A stretch of DNA of 64,000 nucleotides, from the NCBI GenBank assembly GCA_963809175.1, contig CAWEIK010000003.1:496001-560000 (forward strand), in the 5' to 3' direction. The notes under the pieces were generated by a model. That model made no database searches and was not told where the DNA came from. It saw only the letters and a program-made list of their open reading frames with translations. Of this stretch, positions 53,301 to 61,333 are shown piece after piece. Source of the stretch: JACCTU01 sp963809175 (GTDB lineage Bacteria; Actinomycetota; Thermoleophilia; Gaiellales; Gaiellaceae). How positions within the stretch are numbered: the stretch's first letter is position 1; each line of letters opens with the position of its first letter. Made by a program: the position numbers and the translations under genes.

Positions 53301-55768
53301 GAGCTCTCGACGATCGCCTTCGTCGTCGGGAGCACGAACGACAGGGCGATGCCGGCGCCGGACGCCGCGTCCTCGGTGTCGGCCGTCAGCTTCACGTCGA
53401 CCCGGTTGTCGGCCTCGATCGTCAGCGCTCCGGTCGCCGTCAGCGAGGAGGCGCCCGTGATCGTCGTGATCGCGTCGCTGAAGAGGATCACCGTCGCGAG
53501 CGCGGCATCGGTGCTCTCGCTGCCGGACGGAGAGTCACCGGCGTCGCCGCCGATCTTGAGGTCCGCCTGCCCGCTGCTGCCGTTGTCGATCGTCGACTTC
53601 GACGAGATCCGGAGTGTCGATCCCGCGCTGATCGTGGCCCCGCTGACCGTGACGGTCGCCGAAGAGATCCCGAAGAGGAACGCCGACCGTGTCCTCCTCC
53701 AGCAGCGGCGTCAGCTGAGAGATGGCTTCGAGGACGACGCCGGCCGAGGCCGTGATCGAGGAGCCGTTCTGGACGGTGACCGAGGCGTTCGAGTTCGGAA
53801 CGAGCGCGTTGAAGGAGTCCGGAGTGACCGTCGCGGTCGCGGAGACCGTCACCGAGGCGGCGTCGATGTCGGCCCCGTCGAGGGTGACCGACGCGCCGGC
53901 GCAGTGGGTTCCGATGCTCGGCGGGTCGCCGTTCAGCACGGGCACGAGGCAGTCGAGGACGCCGTCGATGACGGCGCCTGACGACGAGTCGGACGCCGTC
54001 AAGGTCACGTCACCAGTGGTCGTGAGCGACCCGTTCACGATGATCACCTCGGCCAGGGCGATGAGATCAGCCGTGCCGAGGTTGATCGGCCCTGTGATCG
54101 TGAGGATGTCCCGACCACTGGCGCCATTGATCGTCAGCTGCGTGAGCGTGGCGAGAGAAACGGTGACGGTCTCCATAGTCGAAAACCCGAGCCACTCCCC
54201 GCTCACGATGACGTTCGTCCCGTCGAAGGTCACCGCGATGTTCTCCGACGGGGCGCTGCTGCCGGTCACCGTGATCGTGCTGCCTGACATCGTCTGTGGG
54301 CTCGAGTCCCGTGTACGTGATCGGCAGACCGTTGACAGTGATCACGCCGTCGTGCGGACCGTATGCGGTCGAGGCAACCGTCGAACCAGGCCCGCCGTGC
54401 ACCACGAGCGTGTCCCAGCCGTCGGCCCCGCCGTCGTAGGAGATTGCGACACCGATCGGCCCGCCGTTGAAGTCGACCGTCAGCGTGTCGTCGTAGTCGT
54501 CCGCGCCGGTGATCGCTGATGCTCGTCACGCTCGACGCGATCCAGGTGGTCGCGGAGCCGTTGACGGAAAGGATGAGGTCTGAGCCGTTTGCCGAGATCG
54601 AGATGTCGTGCGACTGGCCGTCGTCGAGGTTCGCGACGAGCGCACCGTCCTCGCTCAGCGACGGCGGCGCGCGCGCTCCACCGGACGTGATCTCCGAGCC
54701 CGAACCCGCGCCGGTGACCGGAACCACCACGTCACCGTCCGGGTCGTTGCTCGCAAACGTGAGCGTGCCGGCGACCGCGCCCGCGCCGGTCGGCGTCATC
54801 GCCACGGCGATCGTCGCCTTCGCGCCGGGTGCCAGCGTCAGCGGCGCCTCGGTTGCGACGGTGTAAACCCCTTCCGGCCCGTTGACGGTCACGGCCGCGA
54901 TCGTCAACTCGGCGTCTCCGACGTTCTCGATCTCGATCAGAAGCGTCGAGGTCGTCAGCGGCTGGACTGAGCCGAAGTCGATGGAGACGACGTTGACCGC
55001 GAGCTGCGGTCCGCCGGACGAGGTGACGACCGATGTCGCGGCCGGCTCGGCGCTGCTCGACGCGATCGTCGTGGACGTCGTTGCTGCGATGGACGCGTCG
55101 CTCGAAGAAGCGATCTCCGGCTCCGGCGTCGACTCGACGGGTTCGCTCGAGCTGACCTCGGGCTCAGACGGCGCCGCCGGCTCTTCGGCCGGCGTTGTCG
55201 ACGGTGCTTCTTCGTCCGCGGTGGCGGCAGCGAGCATGCGAACCGGGGGTGCTTCCTCCACCGGCGGTGTCACAGCTGGAGCCTCATACGCGGGTGCTGC
55301 AGGTGCAGGTGTCTCAACCGGTGCCGGTGCCTCGGTGCTCGGCGGAGCGGAGGCAACCGGTTCGGGCAGGACGCCGGTCGGCGCGGTGACCTCGGTGACG
55401 ACCGGAGCGTTCACAAACGGATCCGCTCCAGGTGCGGGCGCTTGCTTCGGAGCGGGAACCAGGCGATACGTGTTCTCGATCACGGCGACCTGCGCGGGCG
55501 ACGTCGTCTGCGCCGAGGGGAGTGTCCCCGTGCGGGGAACGGGCGCAGCCGATGTGACGCGGTTGCTGGTCGCGGTCGGTGCCGCCTGCGCGGCGGCGGC
55601 CTTCGCGGGCACGGCGAGCGTCGGGAACTGCAGCGAGGGGAGGTGCAGCTCCTGGAGGGGAACGACGTTGGCCGATGCAGAGGGGAGCGTGAACGAGGCG
55701 AACGCGGGAACGAGCGACGAGCCGATGAGGCTCACGAAGCCGACTGCGAGGATCGCGCGGCCGAGCAC
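25964..55768 (-). CDS. Giant secreted repeat adhesin with RTX, HYR, PKD and metallopeptidase segments (about 9,900 codons, many frameshifts)
   Basis: One coding unit of nearly 30 kb that passes between frames at least two dozen times (for example near 54525, 54295, 53675, 51635, 46605, 44165, 43415, 42660, 42345, 41945, 41185, 38300, 37565, 32865, 32265, 30885, 30525, 29310 and 27375; densest at 38.3-41.2 kb). Between these points the frames are long, without stops and of one protein style. From GTG 55768 a signal peptide (MLGRAILAVGFVSLIGSSLV to AFA) leads into a 220-residue Pro/Ala/Glu/Ser stretch and the domains listed separately. A Sec-exported surface or matrix adhesin is inferred. A TTG at 55915 is an alternative start. 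If no frameshift exists near 26330-26420, the frame ends at 26325 instead and the metallopeptidase segment is separate. Confidence 0.8.
26330..27120 (-). other. Giant protein: two PKD domains and Lys-rich linker
   Basis: Two immunoglobulin-like PKD domains: one with WQVSVDWGDGTTSSFTTAVA and ASHTYVNDRAAAYSVRVTVV, one with TINWGNGTTTTGTVSES and RSYSVAGNFTIVATVTDNAG. They are followed by a basic linker (LLPASKAKPAKVKKGPAAKK) that could bind acidic polymers or the wall. Confidence 0.75.
27140..27690 (-). other. Giant protein: two HYR domains
   Basis: Each has the pattern TPPTLTAPGNLTRATDPGKA, VTRSGVPTGNLFSIGVTEIT and WTATDVFGNTTVKTQKVTV; the second reads TITYTAVDAAGNVTIVTQRV. HYR domains are extracellular adhesion modules. 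A frameshift near 27375 lies inside the second. Confidence 0.8.
27700..28780 (-). other. Giant protein: tandem jelly-roll (LamG/concanavalin-like) domains
   Basis: Two related units of about 180 residues. Unit 1 contains VIFDYFSPTDFKFAGLDAAT and ends SFDNFVV; unit 2 contains FVFDYYSDEDYKYVTIDPAT and ends SYDDVKF. Such folds often bind carbohydrate. Confidence 0.7.
29050..32480 (-). repeat. Giant protein: RTX-type calcium-binding repeats
   Basis: Scattered nonapeptides of GGxGxDxxx type: YGGAGNDLIIGS, GGSGDDTILG, GNLGRDVLVGGAGHDMADGD, GSFGNDYLAGSQGHDLLFGQ, GGGGSDIVFGGLGQDDILGG, GCGNDVLYGDAQDDDLIGG and GDLGNDWMVGGSGKDDIYGG. They alternate with 60-150-residue insertions and would fold on calcium outside the cell. 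Frameshifts near 32265, 30885, 30525 and 29310. Confidence 0.85.
32890..35210 (-). repeat. Giant protein: W-x3-GF-x2-GQ-x-V modules (six copies)
   Basis: Copies include FDWKAQGFLIGQPVKIDG, GDWAVDGFVMGQRVT, QSWKTFGFIEGQLVMIQG, LSWIGAGFSLNQRVQVEG, FLGDGFLEGQWVELCV and GTAFTIGLKVHVTG. Most are followed by a short strand with W/Y-x-V and then TxLxL (for example EWQVLAVSATTLLLG). Units are 60-130 residues apart. I do not recognise a named family. Confidence 0.65.
43000..43860 (-). repeat. Giant protein: HG-x3-G-x2-V-x-Y modules (cluster of four)
   Basis: Copies: LPHGVETGDTVVYSAPA then GGLGDGRTYGVIVD; NHNFETGDVVIYECIG (as DHNFETGD) then GSQYFVYKV; SGLTTGRAVVYHAPP; NHGLPNGAELVYTVSG then GGLSNGGHYWAIT. 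The layout resembles FCCH-type small beta modules seen in phage tail proteins. Confidence 0.55.
44170..53700 (-). repeat. Giant protein: long beta-rich tandem repeat domain
   Basis: About 3,100 residues built on a recurring unit of roughly 60-90 residues of the form VxAxGxVxVxA...AGG-x-GVGAAVAVN-x-V-x3-TxAxIG (for example GFVGIGLSVAVTNVTKDTQA, SVGIAAAIAVNWVVTDNVAR, GVGASVTLHVVDNQTTAAIE). Low Cys and aromatic content, many Thr/Ser/Asn. This suits a very long right-handed beta-helix or stacked beta stalk. Frameshifts near 51635 and 46605. Confidence 0.75.
48200..48670 (-). repeat. Giant protein: HG-x3-G-x2-V-x-Y modules (pair)
   Basis: Copies FAHGFSDGQQVVYDRGGGG then GGLTTGTAYFVVLVG, and YSLGAATNDTVIYSSGGG then GGLVDGKKYYAIHMG, inserted inside the long beta-rich repeats. 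Confidence 0.55.
54700..55009 (-). other. Giant protein: ASH-type (choice-of-anchor D) domain
   Basis: About 100 residues: LAVNVVSIDFGSVQPLTTST, LIEIENVGDAELTIAAVTV, VAMTPTGAGAVAGTLTFASN and VVVPVTGAG, the immunoglobulin-like fold named for ASPM/SPD-2/Hydin and common in exported bacterial proteins. Confidence 0.75.
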
Positions 55769-56079
<311 letters not shown>

Positions 56080-56157
56080 TCGAGCGGGGGATTGTAGCCG
56101 CTCTCCTTCGCGGTTCTGAGGCTCGCGTCCCGCATGGTTCCTTGGTGTAATACGCAG

Positions 56158-56907
56158 ATGGAGTCGAGTGTCCCTCGCGTGATGGCTACGTCACCGCCGC
56201 ACGTGGCCGCGTGGCCGCCGGCGCCGCTTCCGCTGCCGCGCTATCACCGCCGGCGCTACTCGCTCGCGGGGGAACAGCCGTCGGTTTCGCTCGTCGGCGA
56301 ACCACTCCAGGACGCGATCACCGCCTCGGGAGAGACGTGCCTGCGGCTGTCCGAGGTCCCCCTCGAGGACACGGCGGCCATCCTGCGGTTCGTGAACGAC
56401 GTCGGAACGGCCGGCTTCGGCGGCGATCCCGACGAGGAGACCGTTGGCGAGTTCGTGCTCGGGGCGACGATCGTCCGCGACGCCGTCGCCGCGTGGAGGC
56501 TGCTCACCGACGAGCCCGACGGCGACCAGGCCGACTGGCGCCTGAACCGCCTGACCGACGTGCCCGGCGAGGAGCGAAGGGCCGCTTCAGCCGATTATCT
56601 CAACGATGTAATCGCGTCCGGTCTCGCTTCGATCACGCCTGTGCTGTCCGTCAGCAGCGGCCCCGAGGAGCGTGACGCGGTTCTCGAGCTCAACCTCCAC
56701 GCACTCTGCTGCCTCGAGCTCTTCAACCACGTCGCCGCGGCCAACGACTTCCCCCGCTGCGCGAACGAGTCGTGCGCACGTCTGTTCGTCCGGGACGAGC
56801 GGGCCCGCCGGCGTGGGATGCGGTACTGCTCGAGGACCTGCGCGCGCGCTCAGGCCCAGCGTGAGTTCCGGCGGCGCAAGGCCGCCTCGCCCGAACCGGC
56901 GGCCTAG
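56158..56907 (+). CDS. CGNR-type zinc-finger protein
   Basis: A 249-residue cytoplasmic protein. The C-terminus carries DFPRCANESCARLFVRDERA and RRRGMRYCSRTCARAQAQRE, i.e. Cys-x4-Cys ... Cys-x3-Cys in the layout of the CGNR zinc finger found at the end of ABATE-like stress or regulatory proteins; the central helical region (about residues 80-190) fits that family loosely. ATG 56158 is preceded by TAATAC, close to a -10 box; a second ATG 21 nt on is possible. DNA binding is inferred. The stop shares CTAG with dnaG. Confidence 0.78.
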   Translation: MESSVPRVMATSPPHVAAWPPAPLPLPRYHRRRYSLAGEQPSVSLVGEPLQDAITASGETCLRLSEVPLEDTAAILRFVNDVGTAGFGGDPDEETVGEFVLGATIVRDAVAAWRLLTDEPDGDQADWRLNRLTDVPGEERRAASADYLNDVIASGLASITPVLSVSSGPEERDAVLELNLHALCCLELFNHVAAANDFPRCANESCARLFVRDERARRRGMRYCSRTCARAQAQREFRRRKAASPEPAA

Positions 56908-58544
56908 GCGAACTCGCGGATCGCGGTTCGGATCTCTGCGAGCTTGTGCTGGAGCTCGCTGAGGTCGGCTTCGTCCGCGCCCTCGAACTCTCTCCGCAGT
57001 CGACGCTCGCGCAGCCGCAGGAGCATCTGCTTCGCGGTCTCCTCGTCGATGCCCTCCTTCTCCGCCAGTGCGTCGAGTCCGGCGAGCAGCGAGACGAGCT
57101 CGGGCTCGGGCGTCTTGGAAGGTGCGAGCAGCTCGTCGCGAGCCTGTCGATGCAGCTCCGAGTCGAAGTGCTCCGGGCCGAGCTCCGCGAGCACGCGACC
57201 GAGGGCCGGATGCGCCCGGACACCCGCGAGTGCGCTCCGCTCGAGCTTGTCCCCCACCTCGACGAGTCGCGGCGACATCGCGTCACCTGCACTCGCCGTG
57301 CCACCTGCCGCGGCGCGGAGCTGAACCGTGAGCCCGAGCTGGTCGTTCGCGAGCCGCCACGCCTCGTGGCGTTCGGGCGACTCGGGCAAGTCGTTGAGCA
57401 CGTCTTGAACCCGCAGGTACGCGTGCTGCCGGTCGCGGGCCCTGGCCAGCTCCAACCGGACGCGGTGGACGGCGTACGACTCCGCGTCCGCGAGTCGCTG
57501 CTCGAACGTCTCCGGTTCGTCGGCGGGGTCCTTGCCCTTGGGCAGTGCGACGACGCGAACGTCGAACCCCTGGCGGAGCGCGAGCTCCATTCCCCGCAGC
57601 GTCGCATCCTCGCCTGCCGCGTCTGCGTCGAAGCAGAGAAACACGCGGGACGTCAGTCGCGAGAGCTCCGAGAGCTGCCGCTCGGTGAGCGCTGTGCCCA
57701 TGGACGCGACGACTGGCTCGAGCTTCGCCTGCCGCAGCGCGATCACGTCCGTGTTCCCCTCGACGACGATCGCGCGATCCTGCTTCGCGATCGCGCCGCG
57801 AGCGAGGTTGAACCCGTAGAGGACGTTCGACTTGTGGAAGAGCTCGCTCTCCGGCGAGTTCACGTACTTGCCGCGCAGCGGGTCGTCCTCGTGGAGCTTG
57901 CGCGCCTGGAAGCCGATCACGCGTCCGCGCGCATCGGCCAGCGGGAACATCAGCCGGCGCTGGAAGTAGTCGGTGCCGCGGCGGGTGACGAGCCCCGCGG
58001 CGGCGAGCTCGTCGGCGGAGAACTTCTCGCGTGCCTTGCGGGCGAGCGTCGCCCCCGCAGGCGAGAGGCCGAGCCGGAACTCACGGCTGACCTCTTCGCC
58101 GAGGCCGCGCGACGCGAGGTACTCGCGCGCGGACGCGCCCTGCTGCGAATCCCACAGCGTGCGCTCGTAGAAGGCCGCCGCCTGCTCGAGCAGCGCGCGC
58201 ATCCGCTCGCGGCGTCGCCGCTGCTCGTCGGCGTGCGGAGAGGCGTCGTCGTACTCGACCTGCACGTGAAAGCGGTCGGCAAGCCATTCGATCGCCCCGA
58301 CGAAGTCCAGGCCCTCGGTCTCGCGCACGAACGAGATCGCGTCGCCGCCGACGCCGCAGCCGAAGCAGTGATAGGTACCGCGATCGGGCGACACGGAGAA
58401 CGACGGCGTCCGCTCCTCGTGGAACGGGCAGAGCCCGGTGTAGCGCCCACCGACCTTGCGGAGACGCGTCTTCGCCTCGACGAGATCGACGATGTTCGCG
58501 GCCGCCTTGACCGCCTCGACCGACTCGTCCTTCAGCCGAGCCAC
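56904..58544 (-). CDS. dnaG: DNA primase
   Basis: Synthesises RNA primers for replication. The 546-residue product has the CHC2 zinc-binding domain (GLCPFHEERTPSFSVSPDRG, YHCFGCGVGGDAISFV), the catalytic core with FPLADARGRVIGFQAR, the Toprim strand (AIVVEGNTDVIALRQA, VFLCFDADAAGEDATL) and a C-terminal helical helicase-binding region. GTG 58544 is 2 nt after the dgt stop codon, giving MARLKDESVEAVKAAANIVD, the usual start. The dgt-dnaG pair is common in actinobacteria. Confidence 0.95.
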   Translation of the reverse strand: MARLKDESVEAVKAAANIVDLVEAKTRLRKVGGRYTGLCPFHEERTPSFSVSPDRGTYHCFGCGVGGDAISFVRETEGLDFVGAIEWLADRFHVQVEYDDASPHADEQRRRRERMRALLEQAAAFYERTLWDSQQGASAREYLASRGLGEEVSREFRLGLSPAGATLARKAREKFSADELAAAGLVTRRGTDYFQRRLMFPLADARGRVIGFQARKLHEDDPLRGKYVNSPESELFHKSNVLYGFNLARGAIAKQDRAIVVEGNTDVIALRQAKLEPVVASMGTALTERQLSELSRLTSRVFLCFDADAAGEDATLRGMELALRQGFDVRVVALPKGKDPADEPETFEQRLADAESYAVHRVRLELARARDRQHAYLRVQDVLNDLPESPERHEAWRLANDQLGLTVQLRAAAGGTASAGDAMSPRLVEVGDKLERSALAGVRAHPALGRVLAELGPEHFDSELHRQARDELLAPSKTPEPELVSLLAGLDALAEKEGIDEETAKQMLLRLRERRLRREFEGADEADLSELQHKLAEIRTAIREFA

Positions 58545-58546
58545 CG

Positions 58547-59500
58547 TCAGATCCGGTCGGCGTAGTCGAGTGCGAAGCGGTCGGTCATGCCCGAGAGATA
58601 GTCGACCACGGCGTCCGGCTCGTCGCCGCGTCCGACGAGGTGCTCGAAGATCCGGCGGGTGACGCTCCGGGCGCGCTCGTGCTCGTCGCGCGTCTTCGGA
58701 CCGAGATAGACGCGCTCGAACATGAACGCCCGCAGGGACAGCATCGCGCTTCCGACCGCCTCGCTCTGAACGATGTCGCCGGCCGGAGCGGAGGATTCGA
58801 TCAGGTCGTGAACGAGCGTGTCGATCCGCCTCGAGCCGGTCGGCCCAAGGACGGCGAGCTCCTCGGCGGGCAGGTCGTCCGCGCGCAGGATCCCGAAGCG
58901 GATCGCGTCGTCGATGTCGTGGTTGATGTACGCGACGCGGTCGACGATCCGGACGATGCGCCCTTCCAGGGTTTCGGGCTCCTCCGGGCCGGTGTGCTTG
59001 AGGATCCCGTCCCGCACCTCCCAGGTCAGGTTCAACTGCTCGGCGATGCGGAGCGACTGCTCGTTGTGGCGGAACCCACGGCCGAATCGCTCCTGCATGC
59101 ACTCGTCGAGAGCCTGCTCGCCCGCGTGGCCGAACGGCGGGTGGCCGGTGTCATGGCCGAGGCCAATCGCCTCGGTCAAGTCCTCGTTGAGCTGCAGCGC
59201 CCGGGCGACGCCGCGGGCGATCGCCGTCGTCTCCAGCGTGTGAGTCATGCGGGTGCGGTAGTGGTCGCCGGCCGGGTCGATGAAGACCTGCGTCTTCCCC
59301 TTCAGGCGGCGAAAGGGCTTCGAGTGGAGCAGCCGGTCGCGGTCGCGCTGAAACGGGGTGCGCACCCGGCAGGGCTCCTCCTCGCGGACCCGCCCACGCG
59401 TCTCGAACGACCGGACGGCGAGCGGCGACAGCCAGCGCTCTTCGTGCTCGCGCACGCGCTGCTCGAAAGCGTCCGCAACCAATCCGGCGAGCTCCGGCAT
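58547..59500 (-). CDS. dgt: dGTPase-like deoxynucleotide triphosphohydrolase
   Basis: HD-domain enzyme that releases triphosphate from dNTPs. The 317-residue product shows RTPFQRDRDRLLHSKPFRRL, HYRTRMTHTLETTAIARGVA (HD His), IGLGHDTGHPPFGHAGEQAL (HD pair) and IVDRVAYINHDIDDAI (last Asp). ATG 59500 (MPELAGLVADAFEQRV) is preferred over the ATG at 59521 because TACCCT lies exactly 6 nt upstream of it, inside the longer frame. It is followed directly by dnaG. Confidence 0.92.
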   Translation of the reverse strand: MPELAGLVADAFEQRVREHEERWLSPLAVRSFETRGRVREEEPCRVRTPFQRDRDRLLHSKPFRRLKGKTQVFIDPAGDHYRTRMTHTLETTAIARGVARALQLNEDLTEAIGLGHDTGHPPFGHAGEQALDECMQERFGRGFRHNEQSLRIAEQLNLTWEVRDGILKHTGPEEPETLEGRIVRIVDRVAYINHDIDDAIRFGILRADDLPAEELAVLGPTGSRRIDTLVHDLIESSAPAGDIVQSEAVGSAMLSLRAFMFERVYLGPKTRDEHERARSVTRRIFEHLVGRGDEPDAVVDYLSGMTDRFALDYADRI

Positions 59501-59506
59501 GGGCCT

Positions 59507-59512
59507 AGGGTA
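59507..59512 (-). promoter_or_regulatory. -10 box for dgt-dnaG
   Basis: TACCCT on the minus strand, 6 nt before ATG 59500; this decides the start. Confidence 0.55.
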
Positions 59513-59691
59513 GTCGCTCATCCGGTTGTGGACCGAGCCGCGAAACCGGCCGGGCGTGGCCGCGCGCGAGCCCGTTCCCCATCCCTAACCCCCTCCCACC
59601 CGGGGCTTCCGGCGGGGCTTCCAACGCTACCGCTGATCGCGTGACAGGTGTGTGCCGGCCCGTGTCGAGTTGGGAACGCTTCGTCCACAGG

Positions 59692-60477
59692 TCAGACGAT
59701 GATCGGCACGGTCCCGCCGTCGGCGCTCCAGGCCGCGCCGGTCACGTACGACGCGCGATCCGAGCACAGGAAGGCGATCACCGCCGCGATCTCCTCCGGC
59801 TGCGCGAGCCGCCCGAGCGGGCGACCCGCTCCGACCGCCGCGAGCACCTCGTCGCGCGGCTTGCCGGTGCGCTCGCCCTGCTGGTCGGCGAGGCCACCGG
59901 CGCCGAGCCACGCGTCCGTCGCCGTCGGGCCCGGCGTCACCGCATTGCACCGGATCCCGTCCTTCGCGTAGAGGTCGGCGACGAGCCGGGAAAGCGACAG
60001 CACCGCTGCCTTCGTGACGGAGTAGTGCGGCATGGAGGTCGAGGGCCGCTTCGCCGCGGTCGACGAGACGTTCACGATCACGCCCTCCCCCCGCTCCCGC
60101 ATCGCTGGGACAACGGCCCGGATCGCCCGCACGAAGCTCATCACGTTGAGCTGCCAGAGCTCGTCCCACTCTCGATCCGAGACCTCGAGGAAGTCCGCCT
60201 GCGTGGCGGTCCCCACATTATTTATTAGTGCAGTTACCGGCCCGACCTCGCGCTCGGCCTGTGAGAGCAGCTCCTCGGGTGCTCCAGGGTCGGCCAGATC
60301 GGCCACCACAGCCAGTTTTGCGCCCGTTTCGCGACGTGCCGCCTCTGCCCGCTCGGAGTCTCGGCCGGTGACCACCACGAGCGCGCCTTCTTCAGCGAGG
60401 AGCCGTGCGGTCGCGAGCCCGATCCCTCCCGTGGAGCCGGTCACCACACACACGCGCCCGCGGAGCCCCAGGTCCAT
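59692..60477 (-). CDS. Short-chain dehydrogenase/reductase
   Basis: A 261-residue classical SDR: cofactor site VVTGSTGGIGLATARLLAEE, VTGRDSERAE after strand 2 (suggesting NADP preference), NNVGTA, catalytic Ser in VNVSSTAAKRPS and the pair in PHYSVTKAAVLSLS (Tyr, Lys). The tail ends YVTGAAWSADGGTVPIIV. Such enzymes act on fatty-acyl, sugar or steroid-like substrates; which is unknown. ATG 60477 is 6 nt behind TAACGT and diverges from the phosphatase gene. Confidence 0.9.
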   Translation of the reverse strand: MDLGLRGRVCVVTGSTGGIGLATARLLAEEGALVVVTGRDSERAEAARRETGAKLAVVADLADPGAPEELLSQAEREVGPVTALINNVGTATQADFLEVSDREWDELWQLNVMSFVRAIRAVVPAMRERGEGVIVNVSSTAAKRPSTSMPHYSVTKAAVLSLSRLVADLYAKDGIRCNAVTPGPTATDAWLGAGGLADQQGERTGKPRDEVLAAVGAGRPLGRLAQPEEIAAVIAFLCSDRASYVTGAAWSADGGTVPIIV

Positions 60478-60482
60478 CGGGC

Positions 60483-60489
60483 TACGTTA
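60483..60489. promoter_or_regulatory. Symmetric bidirectional -10 element (SDR / histidine phosphatase)
   Basis: TACGTTA reads TACGTT on plus (7 nt before GTG 60496) and TAACGT on minus (6 nt before ATG 60477). Both genes would be leaderless from one shared 7-bp element; the start codons are only 18 bp apart. Confidence 0.6.
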
Positions 60490-60495
60490 CCCGGC

Positions 60496-61071
60496 GTGAC
60501 CACGCTCATCCTCGTGCGCCACGGCGAGACCGACTGGAACGCGCAGCAACGCTGGCAGGGCCACTCGAACACCGAGTTGAACGACGCCGGCCGCGAACAG
60601 GCGCGACTGTTGGCCGAGGGGCTCGACCGCGTCGACGTGCTGTACTCGAGCGATCTCGCCCGCGCCAGGGAGACGGCCGAGATCCTGGCAGCGACCCTCG
60701 GACTGGAGGTTCGCTTCGACGAGCGTCTGCGCGAGCGGGGCTTCGGCGCCTGGGAGGGGCTGACGATGGCGGAGATCGAGACGACCTTCCCCGACGAGGA
60801 GCGGCGTTGGCGGGCCGGCGGCGCAGGGCCGGACGATGCAGAGACGTTCGAGGTGTTCGCCGCTCGGGTCGGCAGCTTCATCGACGAGGTCGGGCCGCGA
60901 CACGACGGCGAGAGCGTGCTCGTGGTGTCCCACGGGGGCACGATCCGCGTCGTCCACGCCCTCGCCTCGGGCCTGGACTACGTCCGCGACCACCGGTCGA
61001 TCCCCGCCGTGGCCAACTGCTCCTCGTCCCGTTTCGCCTTTCGGGAGGGAAAACTCGCCCCGATAGACTGA
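60496..61071 (+). CDS. Histidine phosphatase (phosphoglycerate mutase-like)
   Basis: A 191-residue protein opening MTTLILVRHGETDWNAQQRW with the phospho-accepting His in RHGE, YSSDLARARETAEIL (second Arg), the acid Glu in LRERGFGAWEGLT and the second His in VLVVSHGGTIRVVH. It could be a 2,3-bisphosphoglycerate-type mutase-like phosphatase or a broad phosphatase; the short size and tail favour a phosphatase. It is followed after 6 nt by a small gene with its own -10 box. Confidence 0.9.
   Translation: MTTLILVRHGETDWNAQQRWQGHSNTELNDAGREQARLLAEGLDRVDVLYSSDLARARETAEILAATLGLEVRFDERLRERGFGAWEGLTMAEIETTFPDEERRWRAGGAGPDDAETFEVFAARVGSFIDEVGPRHDGESVLVVSHGGTIRVVHALASGLDYVRDHRSIPAVANCSSSRFAFREGKLAPID
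61064..61069 (+). promoter_or_regulatory. -10 box overlapping the end of the phosphatase gene
   Basis: TAGACT, whose last base is the first of the phosphatase stop codon; GTG 61078 follows after 8 nt. Confidence 0.5.
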
Positions 61072-61077
61072 CCGCCG

Positions 61078-61320
61078 GTGGAGGACTACACGAACAAATA
61101 CAAGGGCGAGCAGGTCGAGATCGCGCTCTTCGGAGGCGAGTACCAGGAGGGCGTCCTCACCGCCTACTGCTACATCGAGGACGTCGCGCACATCGAGCTC
61201 AACGGCCACATCCTCGTCCCGCTCCAGAACATCGCGTCGCTCCACTGCTCGAGCCGCTGCGACGCACCCGAGCCCGACTGGCCGCCACGCGGGCTCGAGG
61301 ACGAGCGCGAAGACACGTAG
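61078..61320 (+). CDS. Small protein with possible Sm-like barrel
   Basis: An 80-residue protein: MEDYTNKYKGEQVEIALFGG, EYQEGVLTAYCYIEDVAHIE and LNGHILVPLQNIASLHCSS, then a Pro/acidic tail. The order of a V-x-L-x-x-G strand, a G-x-L strand and a final VP-x2-I-x-S strand resembles the Sm1/Sm2 outline of LSm/Hfq-type barrels, but the match is by eye and weak. Other small SH3-like barrels would look alike. It is likely expressed from its own leaderless promoter inside the phosphatase gene end. Confidence 0.6.
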   Translation: MEDYTNKYKGEQVEIALFGGEYQEGVLTAYCYIEDVAHIELNGHILVPLQNIASLHCSSRCDAPEPDWPPRGLEDEREDT

Positions 61321-61333
61321 GTAGGCGCGAGCG

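Noticed and set aside
44170..53700. CRISPR-like or satellite DNA repeats in the repeat-rich part of the giant gene
   Set aside because: The repetition is at protein level with diverged DNA; there are no identical direct repeats with equal spacers.
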